20,599 nt of DNA from Pelagophyceae sp. CCMP2097 (lineage: Eukaryota; Sar; Pelagophyceae): contig MU657242.1 in assembly GCA_026770575.1 (NCBI GenBank), positions 213,199 through 233,797 of the forward strand, written 5' to 3'. The position numbers and the translations under genes are program-made. Below, one piece after another: positions 5,906 through 17,000 of this stretch. Every line of letters starts with the position of its first letter. The stretch's first letter is position 1. Under the pieces are notes generated by a model. That model was not told the DNA's origin and did not search any database. It worked only from the letters and a program-made list of their open reading frames with translations.

Positions 5906-7870
5906 CGTCGACGGCCCCTTTGAATGGCCTCTCGAGACGGGTCCACTGGACAGCCTCTTTGGACGGGTCCTCGACAAGGCGACTCTGAACGGGTTCCTCG
6001 AGACGGCCACTCTCTCGGCAAGCCTTCGAGACAATCCCTCCACAAGGTCCGTCGAAACGGCCTTTCTAGACGGGCCCTTGGACAGCTCCTCGACAAAGCC
6101 TCCTCGTCAAAGCCCACTCTTGACGGGCCCCTCTTGACAGGTCCTTTGGACGGGCCCTCGAGACGGCTTATTTGGACGCCCCTTCGAGATGGGCTCGATA
6201 AAAGGCTCCTCGAGACGACCCTCAACGACGGTCCCTCGAAACGAGCCCTCTGGACGGTTCCTCGAAACGAGCCCTCTGGACGGTCCATCCAGACGACCCT
6301 CCAGACGGCCCCTCGAGTCGGTCCCTCTGGACAGCCCCTCTGGACGGTCCCTCGAGACGGTCCCTCTGGACGGCCCCTCGAGTCGGTCCCTCGAGTCGGT
6401 CCCTCGAGATGCCCCCCCCTTGAAATGGTCCCGATCCTGGCAAATTCTTGCGACGACCCATTTTGCCAAAGGTCCATCACGAGCCGGTCACTTGCATGGC
6501 CCTCGTTCGAGGCCCCTCGACAATGACCCTCTGGTCGAGAAACCCTCGAGGAGAAGCCTCTCGAAACAGGCTACGGCCTCTCGAAACAGGCTACGGCCTC
6601 TCGAGAAGCCCCCCTTCCCCCGAGACGACCGTTGTTCAATGGGCCCTCGAGGCGACATCTCGATCGATGAACCCTCTTCCTCTGGACGGGCCCCTCTGGA
6701 CGGCCCCTCTGGACGGTCTATCCCCTTTGGACGGGCTATAAACAAGGTTTCTGGACGTCGATAAGACCCTTGTAAACGGGCCCCTCGACCAAGGCCGCGC
6801 TGAGACGGGTCCTCGAAACGGCCCCTCGAAACGGTCCCTCTCCTCAGTCCCTCGAAACGGCCCCTGTAACCAAGACGGCCCTTGCTAAGGCCTCGATCGA
6901 GGGTCTCTCGAGACGGCCCTCGAAAGGGCCCCACTGCACGGTCCCCTTGAGACGGGCGGCCCCTCTGGACGGTCTCTTGGGACTGACAAGCCCTTTGAAC
7001 GTGCCCTCGAGACCCGGTCCCTCGAGACCCGGTCCCTTGAGACACGGTCCCAGACCCGGTCCCGGGAGACCCGGTCCCTCAAGACGCCCCCCTCAAGACG
7101 GTCCCTCTGCTGGACGCAAGCACTCTGGTGGATCCCTCCGGACGGTCCCGCTATACGGTCCTTGGACATGGTCCATCGAGACGATCCCTCTGGACGATCC
7201 CTCCGGATGGGCCCTTTGGAAAGTCTCTCTTGACGGGCCCTCACCTCTGAAAGGCCCCTCTAGAAGGTCTCTCTGAACGGGCCCTTTGAACGGTCTCTCT
7301 GGAAGGTCTCGCTATACGCTCCTTGTGCACGGTCCCTTGAGGCGGTCCCTCGAAGACGGTCCCTCTGGACGGTCCCTCAAAAGGTCTACGGCCTTTCGAG
7401 ACGGCCTCTGGACGGCCTTGCTGCAATGTCCCTCGAGACCGGCCCTTTGGGCGGCCCTTCTGGACCCTTCTAGACAGTCGATCTGGACGGTCTCTCTAGA
7501 CGCTGGCCCTTCGAACGGCCCCTCTGGATCTAGACCCCTCTAGACAGTCTCTCCGAACGGTCGGTCCCTCTGGCCCTATGGATGAGCCCCTCGTACGGCC
7601 ACTCTGGGCGGTTCTATTGCAATCTGGGTTGCCGTATTGGGTCTCATATGGGGCCCCATGAGCCCATATTGGGTAGGCTGGACCCCATAAGCCCATATCC
7701 TTCGCGGCAACTCAGACTGCAATGTCCCTCAGAACAGTTCCTCTGGACAGTCCATCTGTATTTCTCTAGACAGTTCCTATGAACAGTCTCTCTACACGGT
7801 CTCTCTGGAAGGCCCCTCTGGAAGGCTCCTCTGCCGTCGCCTTTGGACGGTCCCCCTGGACGGTCTCTCG
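5906..7870. repeat. degenerate 13-bp minisatellite array (GGYCCCTCNRGAC)
   Basis: About 2 kb is made almost wholly of diverged units such as GGTCCCTCTGGAC, GGTCCCTCGAGAC and GGCCCCTCGAGTC, mostly 13 bp apart. All six frames give repetitive Ser/Arg/Gly/Pro or Leu/Asp/Pro proteins, which are not genes. The array abuts a phase-2 acceptor of the first SHMT exon found, so it may be SHMT intron sequence; no upstream exon was identified. Non-repeat islands occur near 6420-6540 and 7610-7720. The 6480-6542 island is similar to one in ISWI intron 8. Confidence 0.85.
7648..7659. repeat. 12-bp palindrome in a non-repeat island
   Basis: ATGGGGCCCCAT is a perfect palindrome. It lies within an island (about 7610-7720) that interrupts the minisatellite array and also contains several GCCCATAT/ATATTGGG-type inverted motifs. 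Function is unknown. Confidence 0.7.
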
Positions 7871-8019
7871 GGACGGACCCTTCCCGACGCTTCGCATCCG
7901 CTCCGATTCAATCGTCTCGTGGGGCTTCGTTGAGAACAGAGGTCTCGGTATCTCATGGCACGACGGTGTCCAGGCCTCGATGGCAAGCACGTCGAAATGA
8001 CACTGTCGCATCCCCCGAC

Positions 8020-8345
8020 GACGACGATGCAACCCACGTCGATCCGAGCTGATGCGCGCGTGGGGCGCCGGGTCTGCGTGGTCGGGCCCCTCAACGTGGG
8101 CCACAGCCTCCTCAAATCCCACCAGAGTAGGACAGATTGTGGCTTTGAACTCGTGCAGGACGTCGTGCTCGAACTGCCGGGGCGGATCGAGGCACGGCTC
8201 GACCTTGGTCAAGAGGGAGCCAGAAAGAAAGCCCTTCGCCGTTAGTCAGTCAGTCAGTCAGTCAGTGATTACCCTTACATGAAATTTGTAGCTGGGGTCC
8301 AGGAGGACAGGTCCAGGGTCTTTTCTTGAAGGGAGGCCTTGTACG
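8020..8345 (-). CDS. possible minus-strand exon pair, unknown protein
   Basis: This is tentative. On the minus strand a stretch ending LLDPSYKFH stops at a GTAAGG donor (8278). An acceptor at 8204-8205 resumes in the same phase with VEPCLDPPRQFEHDVLHEF and continues KATICPTLVGFEEAVAHVEG. The 75-nt intron contains the GTCA microsatellite. The join reads naturally and third positions are fairly GC-rich, but neither the start nor the end of the gene is found. A plus-strand frame of similar length competes. I do not recognise the family. Confidence 0.25.
8245..8266. repeat. GTCA tetranucleotide microsatellite
   Basis: There are five perfect GTCA units plus a partial one. It falls inside the intron proposed for the minus-strand exon pair, or in intergenic DNA if that pair is not real. 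Confidence 0.95.
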
Positions 8346-8632
8346 GACCAGGCGCTTGGTGTCGACGAGGCGGATGCGCGAAAAACGGCCCCATAGGCTG
8401 AGTTCTGATTCTAGCGATATTCGGAATGTATTCGGGTGGAACAAAAATGTATTTTGGTGAACAAAAATGTATTTTTGATTTCGGCACTTCACTGAGCACG
8501 CTAATCGATCCGGCTCCCGTACTGCGGAAGCGGTCGGCGCCCAAGTTGACAGAGCGCGGGAAGTCCAAAGGTCGACGGCGCTGGGAGTGCGCGGTCGACG
8601 CCGCGTTGCACGGCCGCTGCCGCTGCGGCGAT

Positions 8633-9816
8633 ATGTTCGCGCTGCTCCTCGCCGGCGGCCTGCGCACCTTTTTGATCACGTGGCCGTTGACGCGCGAGAG
8701 CGTGGTCGACGTCAACGGCGGCCGCAATAACTTTTGGATCGGCATCTCCGCCCCGTGAGTCCGACACTGAGTCGGTCGTCATCTCAAGGGTGGTCCAACT
8801 CTTCGCCCGCGGAGAGGCGGTATTGTCGACGCAAGAGAGCGACGTACGCAGGTTCTCTGGAGAGCAGCGCGAGCTCGCAGTCGCTGCGCGCGAGCTCTGC
8901 GTGCGAGAACGCTTCGACTTCTGCGACATTCGTCAGTCGATTTCTCTGTCCGACATTATTCTCGACGGCATAGTATCCGTCTCGACCGAATTTGGAAACG
9001 CAGGCCTCGAGAACGTCAGCTCGACACGCGAGTCTGGCTCCGGCGTGGCACGCATTCTTCTTGGCGCCTCGCCTCCGCAGCTCGATGACTCGGCGCCCGT
9101 AGGTTCTACAAAGGAACGCCGCGCTGGCCTGCGAACTTCTGGGGCCCCGGCGCACAGCAGAAGCCCTTTGCGTTACAGTGGGAGTCGGTGACGCGCGTCT
9201 TCCAGGAGCTGGAGAGCAGCGCCGTGGCGCCCGAGCTCGTCCTGCGCACGCGGCCCGACGTCGCCTTGTTTCGGCCCGTGCACTTGGCGAAATTGCTCAG
9301 TGAAATGCGCAACCAGAGCACAAACGTATCCATCCCGTGCACGTTCGGGAAAGACCGCGTCATCGACGACTTTATCGTCGCGACGCCTGTCGCGATGCGC
9401 GCCTACGCCGCACGGCTCACGGGGCCGGTCGGCGGCGGGTGCGAATCGCACGTCGGCGCGGTGCTCGGAGGAAACTTCATCATCAACAGAGTGCAGCACG
9501 CCATCCTCGATTTTCCCTACGTCGACAATTATGTCCAACGCGCAGAGTATAAAACGGTGCGGACGAGCACGGGACGCCCGAGCCGCCTTCAAAGTCGAGA
9601 CACGGAACACACCTCGAGCGCCCCTGGGCGAGATGATGCGCATAGGTGAAGCACCACAACCGCTGCCTCAATACGAAGCCGGCGCGGAAAGGCCGCGACG
9701 TCGCCGCCTTCAATTCGACTGACTATGACATCGTGCGACGATATGTCTCAGAGCAGATCAACACAACCCACAGAGAGAACGACTTGACAACCACGAACCG
9801 CCTCAACATCGTTTAA
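8633..9816 (+). CDS. glycosyltransferase-like protein, spliced
   Basis: The model has exons 8633-8754, 9103-9556 and 9646-9816 (about 248 residues). Exon 1 encodes MFALLLAGGLRTFLITWPL and VVDVNGGRNNFWIGISAP, which suits a Rossmann-like first strand. Exon 2 carries FWGPGAQQKPFALQWESVTR, then ELVLRTRPDVALFRPV and DRVIDDFIVATPVAMRAYA. The RxRPD plus later DDF pattern recalls sugar-transfer enzymes of algal hypothetical families; this is resemblance, not proof. Exon 3 (VKHHNRCLNTKPARKGRDVA) ends with TAA. Intron 2 (GTGCGG to GCATAG, 89 nt, phase 0) is convincing. Intron 1 (GTGAGT at 8755 to CCGTAG at 9102, 348 nt, phase 2) fits in phase but may hide another exon, because open frames exist there on both strands. 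The start could lie upstream, as the frame is open from 8426. No clear signal anchor is visible in this model. Confidence 0.55.
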
Positions 9817-9972
9817 TCCCGAATGCCTTTCAGTTGGATTCTTGGTGGGCTCGAGGCTCCAAGGTGAGCGGAGCGGAGGCCTCCAATCGCCTCCCCGACG
9901 TTGGACGAACGAGGGTCTCCACGTCGTAGTCGCGCCCAGCAAACGTCATCCTGGCGACATGGACGACCGGGA

Positions 9973-10581
9973 CTAGAACGGGAGCGACTGGGGCGAGCGC
10001 CGGCGCGGTCGCCTTCGCTGGGGCGGGCGCGCCGGAGCGGGCGCCGGCGCGGCTGCCTCGGGCGGCGGCGGCGGCGCGGCGGCGGGCGCCGCCGGCGCGT
10101 CGGGGACGACGACGGGGCCGTCGGTAACCCCGGGTTCGTCCCAAAACTGCGGCGGCGCCTTGTTGAGCACGACGACGACGTTCTTGTCCGCCGCCTCGCC
10201 GACGCACCCCGCCGGATCGATGGCGCCGGCGCACGAAAAAGACAGGGCGTACGTCCGGCCACCCGCGGCGAACATCACGCCACCCGCCGCGCCCGCCGCC
10301 GTCACCTCAATCGAGTGCGCGCCGGCGCCGGCGACGAGGAGGTTCAGAGATGCCACGACGAGGCCTCGCTCATCTGGGGGAAGTCCATGGTGGCCTTGGG
10401 GATGCAGCCGCCGTGCTTGGAGTCGTCCATGCCCGCGTCCTCGACCTCCTTGGCGGAGGAGGCCGACGCCGACGTCAACGAAACCCTCTGGACGGCTCGT
10501 ACGGTTCACGCGACGACGCGTACCTCGGCCGCGGATGTCTGCCAGCCTGGACCGCTTCGGCGCCGAGCCGTCGTCGGCCAT
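9973..10581 (-). CDS. Ala/Pro-rich hypothetical protein
   Basis: The minus-strand frame starts MADDGSAPKRSRLADIRGR at 10581 and runs about 200 residues. The middle (LNLLVAGAGAHSIEVTAAG, then RTYALSFSCAG and ADKNVVVVLNKAPPQFW) has the alternating hydrophobic pattern of a beta-sandwich. It faintly resembles CS/HSP20-type domains, but I would not name it. The C-terminus is Pro/Ala-rich (PPPPPEAAAPAPAPA). A second minus-strand frame (9830-10234) gives another plausible tail (LVPVVHVARMTFAGRDYDVE), so an intron or an altered frame near 10010-10060 is possible. A further frame around 10380-10470 suggests an intron after RGR as well. Function is unknown, and the gene is divergent from ISWI. Confidence 0.4.
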   Translation of the reverse strand: MADDGSAPKRSRLADIRGRGTRRRVNRTSRPEGFVDVGVGLLRQGGRGRGHGRLQARRLHPQGHHGLPPDERGLVVASLNLLVAGAGAHSIEVTAAGAAGGVMFAAGGRTYALSFSCAGAIDPAGCVGEAADKNVVVVLNKAPPQFWDEPGVTDGPVVVPDAPAAPAAAPPPPPEAAAPAPAPARPPQRRRPRRRSPQSLPF

Positions 10582-11027
10582 TTGAACCCGCGACGAGCGC
10601 CTGACGCCCGCGCGAGCCTCGGAACCTCGCAAAGGCGACCTAGGACGGTTTCGCCGTGACTGTTCCGAGCCCGTTCTTCGTGGGTCCGCTTGCAATCGGC
10701 GCGCCCTCCCGGCTCCCCGCATCATCCCCCCCCCTCTCTCAGACGGAACAGGGCCGCCGTCTCAGGCATTTCTTGCGGGTGTAAGACACAAAATGTTGCC
10801 GAAATACCCGCGGGTGACTCGTCGGATTAAAGTGAATATCGCCGAACGGGGATTAGGCTATAGGGTGAGGGTGAGCTCCGAGTCACGTCGCGTGCCCGGA
10901 ACAGGCGTCAAGGCAGCCAAGAGCAGCGGCAGCCTCGCCGCGCTTCGCGGGCCTCGGATGCGCGTCGCGGTCTAGAAAGCCGTGAAAGCCGCTCCACGCC
11001 CAAACCTCGCACGCCTCGCACGCCGCC
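10582..11027. promoter_or_regulatory. intergenic region between divergent genes
   Basis: These 446 bases separate the minus-strand hypothetical gene from ISWI and should hold both promoters. There is a pyrimidine run at 10726-10740 and an AT-richer stretch at 10780-10860. No clear TATA box was seen. Reading frames here are short and lack domains. Confidence 0.5.
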
Positions 11028-14000
11028 ATGGCAGACGCCGCCGACCCGACGCCCGCCTTGGACCAGACGCACGCCGAGCTGCGGCGGCGCAACGCGCGCG
11101 GCGCCGCCCGGCGGCTCCAGTTCCTGCTCACACAGAGTGGAACTTTGGACCTTTTCAAAGCGGGTAAGGCCTCTGGTGAAACGCACGAGTGGTCCTCTCA
11201 CTTCGCGCCATTTGGCGGCGCATCTGCGAAGAGTGTAGGCGGCCTCTTCGAGATTGACGCAAGCGCCGCGGCCGACGAATCGGCGGCGGCGGGCGCGCGG
11301 CCCGCGGCGAAGAGCGCGAGAGGCGCAAAGGCCCGGGCCGACGACGAAGACGACGACAAGCCCGTGCGTGGCGGCGGAGCGGGGGTGAAGCGGGACGATC
11401 CTCGTCGTCGCGTCGCGTGGCTGGAAAGGGACGGACGGATGCGGGGCGGGCTGTGCCACACCCGTGATGCGAATGCGTAGGCCACATTCTTGACTCGGCA
11501 GCCTTTATGCATCCAGGGCGGCTTGATGCGCCCGTACCAGCTCGAAGGCCTGAACTGGATGATCCGGCTTCGGGCGAATTCGCTGAATGGCATTTTGGCC
11601 GATGAGATGGGTCTCGGGAAGACTCTTCAGTCTATTTCGCTCCTCGGTGAGTTTGGGCGAAGAGGCGTCTGAAGGCGGACCAAGGTGACTCTGAAACTTT
11701 GGGATCACTTGAATAGGTTACCTTTTGGAGTATGAACACGTCCGCGGTCCGCACCTCGTCTTGGTCCCGAAGACGACGCTCTCAAACTGGCTCAACGAAT
11801 TCCGACGCTGGCTGCCGGGGCTCCGGACGCTCAAGTTCCACGGCTCCAAAGAGGCCCGGGCGGCGCTCGTCGCTTCGCAGCTCGACGTGCGGCATTTATC
11901 GAAAAGGCATTGGGACGTCTGCGTGGCCACGTACGAAGTCGCCAACTCGGAGAAGAACGCCCTGGCGAAGATCCCCTGGCGGCGCGCGACGGCGTCCGTC
12001 GTCCCACCCGGAAGGACGCTGCGATCCCACCGCTAGGTGCGTCTTCATCGACGAGGCGCACCGGATCAAGAACGAGCACGCGCACCTGTCCAAGACCGTT
12101 CGGCTCTTTCAGTGCGAGTGCCGTCTTCTGATCACGGGCACGCCGCTCCAGAACAACCTCCACGTGCGTTCCAGCGGACCGGCCTCCATGTGGCCACCTT
12201 GGCGCGCGCCAGACGGGCCAATTGCTTCAATCCGAGTCCAATTCCTTCAATTGTAGGAGCTCTGGGCCCTTTTAAACTTTTTGCTGCCCGACGTCTTCGC
12301 CTCTGCGGCAACGTTCGACGCCGCCTTCGATTTAGACATCGTCGACCAATCAGCCAAGCAAGTCATCATCACGCAGCTGCGAGAAAGCCGCGCCGACGAA
12401 AGGTGGCCAACCCGGAGGGCGACCCGAAATTGGAAAACCCGCAAGCGTCAAAGCCGACGACTGAGCCGCCGCGCGCTTGTGGGCTGTTGGGCTCGAGCCC
12501 ACAAGGCGCGCGGGGCCCCGTGCGGGGTCCCGTACGGGCGCTCCAACGCCGCTGCGACTCGGTGGTGGGCTGCAGACGGGACCTTGTCGGCCCGGAGACG
12601 GCCCCTCAACGGTCCGGAGACGGCCCCTCAACGGTCCGTCGATGGTCTCGAGTTATGGCCCCTCGAGGTCCGACGTGGACCCTCGACGGTCTCGCACGCC
12701 TCAATCCTCCAGCAGAGGCCTTGACGGTCGGAGACGGCCCCTCTACAGTCCGATGGAGACGCTCGACGGTCCTCGACGGTCCCGTGCGGCCCCTCGACGG
12801 TCTTGCACGCTTCCATCGTCGGACGGGGGCGGCCCCTCGACGGTCTTATGCGACCCCCTCGTCGGCCCCTTGAGGGTCCGTCCATGGTCTGTAGATGCGG
12901 CCCCTCGACGTTTTGACGCGGCCCCTCGAGGTACGCCTCTCAATCGTCCGGTGGAGACGGCAGCTCGACGGTCCGATGCGGCAGCTCGACTGTCCGATGC
13001 GGCAGCTCGAGGGTCTTGTGCGCCTCGGTCGTCGGACGGGGGCGGCCCCTCGAGGGTCCGGAGACGGGGCCCGTCCGAAGCAGACCCTCGACGACCCCTG
13101 CAGGGACATTCCTCGAGAGACGCTCCTATCGACGCTCTACGATCCTTGACGGTCCCAGGCGCAGGGTCCGCCGGGGGCCTCGACGGATCGACTGTCGACG
13201 TAGAAAAGACCAGGAATAACCATCACGGCAACCCGTCTTCGGGAGACGAGTCTTCGTAGGCACTCGTTGCTGCGGCCTTTTGTCCTCCGACGGTTGAAGA
13301 GCGACGTGGAGAAATCGCTGCCTCCCAAGACTGAAACCATCCTTTTTACTCATTTATCTCCGGTCCAGCGCGACGTCTACAAGCACTGCCTTTTAAGGGA
13401 GATGGGCGTCGTCCAGGGCGGCGGCAAGGAGTCTGGAAGAGTGGCTGTCCTGAACCTCGTGATGCAACTGCGCAAGTGCTGCAACCACCCGTACCTCTTC
13501 CCCTCTGTGGAAGACCGCACGCTCCCGCCGCTGGGCGAGCATCTCGTCGAGAGCTGCGCCAAGCTCGTCCTTTTGGACAAATTGCTGCACAGGCTGAAGA
13601 AAAACGGCCATCGGGTTTTGATCTTTTCCCAAATGACAAGCATGCTCGACATTCTCGAAGACTTCCTCGTCTTGCGCCAGCTCAAGTACTGCCGCATCGA
13701 CGGCAAGACGCCGCACGAGCTGCGCGAAGAGCAGATCGACTGCTTCAATGCAGTCGGGTCGGACAAGTTTGCGTTTTTACTCTCCACGCGCGCCGGCGGT
13801 TTAGGCATCAATCTACAGACAGCCGACACTTGCGTTTTATACGATAGCGACTGGAACCCGCAGGCGGACCTGCAAGCGATGGACCGGTGCCACCGCATCG
13901 GGCAGACGAAGGCGGTGCACGTGTACCGATTGGTCACGGAGAATTCGATAGAGGAAAAGGTACGTTTGGGGCCCTTTGCGGTCCCTTTGCGTTCCCTTTG

Positions 14001-17000
14001 CGGCGTCGCTGTTCTGAAACGCCGCTTTTAGGTCGTGGAGCGCGCGTCTCAGAAGCTCAAGTTGGACGCTGCTGTGGTGCAGCAGGGCCGTTTAGCCGAT
14101 TCTCAACGCAAACTTGCGACGAAGGATCTTTTGAACGCGGTCCGCTTCGGCGCCGACAAGGTCTTTCGGCCGAATACGGACCACGAGATTACGGAGAGTG
14201 ACTTGGACGCGATTATTGCAAGGGGTCAGGAGAAGACTGCCGAGTTGGACAAGCGATTCGACAGACAAGAGAAAGGCGACCTTCTAGACTTTGGCCTCGA
14301 CGGCGGGTGCGAGACGCAGCAGCGCGAAGCAGCGTCCCTCGAAAAGTGTTTCCAGAAAGTCCCCCCTCGAGACCAAGGCCCCCCCTCCCCTCTCCGAGGC
14401 CCTACGCAACTCTTGGCAACCCCAAAGGAAACGATCCCTCTGCAAGGTCCCTCTCCAAGGTCCCTCTCCAAGGTCCCTCTCCAAGGTCCCTCTCCAAGGT
14501 CCCTCTCCAAGGTCCCTCGAGACGGCCCCTCAAGGCGGCCCCTCGAGACGGGCCCTCGAGACGGGCCCTCCGGACGGTCCCCTCTAAAAGCCCCCCCTCA
14601 ACGATCCCTCTGGACGGTCCCCTCTAAAAGGCCCTCTCGAGGGGGCTCTCGAGCTGGCCACTTGCATGGCTCCCTTTCGAGGGCCCTTTGACAAGGCCCC
14701 TCTGGTCGAGGGGGCGATGCCTCGACAAGGACCCTGGCGCCCTCCGAGGCCCGTCGTCCTCGACAAGGGCCCTCTTCAAGACTCCACGAAACGGCCCTTC
14801 GACGGGTCTTCGAGACGGGCCCTCGAGACGGCCCCTCGAGACGGTCCTCTGGGCTCAAGAGTGCGAGAGGGCCCGAGATCCTTGCCCGATATCCTTGAAA
14901 AGCTCTCTGGAGGGCCCCTCTAGACGAGCCCTCTGCAAGGTCCCTCTGGTCAGCTCCTCGACACGGCCCCTCTGCAAGGTCTCTCTGGACGCCCCCGAGA
15001 GGGCCCCTCTAGACAGTCCCTCTGCAAGGTCTCTCTGGACGGTCCTCGAGACGGTCTCTCTGGACGGGCCCTCTGGACGGGCCCTCTGGACGGCCCCCTC
15101 TAGAATATCCATGCAGACGGGCCCTTTAGACGGTCCCTCTAGACGGTCTCTGTGGACGCCCCCCCTCTGGAATGTCCATGCAGACGGGCCCTCTGGACGG
15201 CCCCCTGGATGGTCCCTCTGGATGGGCCGCTCAGCGGCCACGTCGGACCTTGCCGGGGGAGCTCAGCCACCACATGGGACATTGCATGCATGTGGGTTGT
15301 ACGGGATGATCTCAGGGACCTTGTCTCACAGGGATCTCAGTGACGTTGTCTCGCAGGAACGTCGTCACAGGGATGTTGTCGGGGACCGTGCCACGGGTCG
15401 TCGTCACGGGCTTCGTGTCGCAAGGACACGGGGAGACGCAGAGGCGCGGGCAGCGGCCAAGGTGGATGCTGGGGGATGGTATAGCGGAGGATGGCATCGT
15501 GGCCTTGACAGCTTGATGCCGGTGCCGCAACCGCGCTCTCTAGGTGGGAGGGCGTCGACTACTCGGACGCCGCGACGCGGTCCGGCATGCTCGGCAAAGA
15601 CGACGACGATGTTGGTTTTGTCCTCGACACTGGGAAAAGGGAACGAAGATTGCGCAACGGCGGCACCGCAATGGACCGCGTCCGGTTCAGCGATCTTTAC
15701 TTTCGTCCGGTTGGGGGACCCTTTGAGAGAGGCGCGAGAGGCTCGCCGAGGCGTGAGCGGCAGGAGAGCATCAGCGCCGTCGACGGAGACGCGTCATCGT
15801 GTTGAAGAGCGGGCGATGCCGGAGCGACCCTGCTCGCCTCGAAAGGGGCCCGTGAGCCGGATACGGAATACGTCGTCAGGGACCGTATCACGAGACGTCG
15901 TCACGGGTTCCTTGTCACAAGGGCCTCGTCACAGGGACCCTGTCACAGGGACCTTGCCACAGCGTTCTTGCCACGAAACAGTGTCACGGGTCCTTGTCCA
16001 GGGACCGTGTCACGGGACTTTGCCATAGGGACCTTGCCATAGGGACCTTGCCATAGGGACCTTGCCATAGGGACCTTGCCATAGGGACCTTGCCATAGGG
16101 ATCTCGTCCTGGGAACCTGTAACGGGGGCCTTGTCGGACCTTGCCACGGGACCTCGTTACGGGGACCTTTTCACCACAGGGACCTTGTCGCAGGGACTTT
16201 GTCGCAGGCATCTTGTCTCAGGGACTTGTCACGGGGACTTTCTCTTTCACGGGGCTTTGTCACTCCGTGTCACACAGGGTCCGTGTCGTGGGGACGGTGT
16301 CGTGGGGTTCTTGTCGCGGGATTCTTGTCACGGGATGTCATCGCAGAGGCGTTGCCCCGGGGCGTTTCCACAAACGATTGCCGCCTTTCCCGTTTCGGTT
16401 CTCTTCGTTTGAGCCGCCAGTGAGACATTTTCTGCGATTATGCCGCATGGGTTTGAAGCCATCCTTTCCCGGGTCCTTGAAAAGCCCAACGGACGGCCAC
16501 TTGCGAGGCCTCTGCAGGGTCGCTTTCTGGGAGGAGAGCGTGGCATCCAAACGCGGCGAGGTGGACGGTGTGCGCAAGTTTCCACCGCGAGGCACCGTAC
16601 GATTGCAGCCCAGACGCCCGCCTGCCCTCGATTGCTCTCGATGGATGGATGCCTCGATGAATCTTGGATGAATTCCTTTAGGCGTCTTATTTCGAAAAGG
16701 ACTCGTCCCGCGCACGCTTCACCGCGCAGCAGGACGAGGCACCGAACCGCCTGCCGAAGCACCTGAGGCTGCCGCGGCTGGAGGAGTGGATGCTCTTCGA
16801 CGAACGTTTGGCCCCGCGTCTTGTGGCGCGTCTTGTGGCGCGTCTTGTGGCGCGTCTTCTGGCGCGTCTTCCGGCGCGTCTTCTGGCGCGCCTTGTGGCG
16901 GCCACGATGGGCGCACTTGTCAGACGCGTCTTCCGCCGCATTGCCGGCGCGAGGGACACTGTGGCAGCTAGGCGACCGGCTCTTGGAACTCGGCGCGCTG

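Larger units (their letters stand above)
7870..8632. other. weakly coding or intergenic stretch
   Basis: Nothing here is recognised with confidence. It holds a (GTCA)n microsatellite at 8245-8266, two direct copies of ACAAAAATGTATTTT near 8440-8475, and competing short frames on both strands. The best coding signal is on the minus strand (see 8020-8345). The AT-rich piece at 8400-8480 could be promoter sequence for the gene starting at 8633. Confidence 0.45.
12379..13259 (+). other. ISWI intron 6, repeat-filled
   Basis: This intron of about 860-880 nt joins VIITQL to [11 protein letters not shown]. The end is TCTTCGTAG. The start is either GC at 12379, which gives a gap-free fit, or GT at 12403, which adds eight residues. 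The interior holds a strong hairpin (12469-12513), then an array of CCCCTCGACGGTC-type 13-mers from about 12590 to 13190. Reading frames through it are repetitive and not genes. Confidence 0.8.
14307..15543 (+). other. ISWI intron 8, 1.2 kb, repeat-filled
   Basis: GTGCGA to CTCTCTAG, phase 2. It joins DFGLDGG to [10 protein letters not shown], matching the acidic segment between the ATPase and the HAND domain. It contains 13-bp arrays (about 14335-15240), including five perfect units, and then a shift to 14-bp GGGACC-type repeats from about 15240. Confidence 0.85.

Noticed and set aside
5893..7426. Many frames of 60-200 residues through the 13-bp array, on both strands
   Set aside because: All are periodic SRGP, EGPSRGT or LDGPSRRS translations of the minisatellite and are open only because the unit lacks stops.
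5906..7870. CRISPR-like array
   Set aside because: The units are contiguous and degenerate with no unique spacers of regular size, and the setting is eukaryotic.
12037..13259. Frames of 260-278 residues running from ISWI exon 5 into intron 6
   Set aside because: They leave the ISWI frame after TGTPLQNN or lie wholly within the repeat-filled intron. The ISWI alignment resumes only at 13260.
14688..16028. 446-residue plus-strand frame
   Set aside because: It crosses intron 8 repeats, exon 9 in the wrong frame and intron 9 repeats. The true exon 9 frame ([17 protein letters not shown]) differs.
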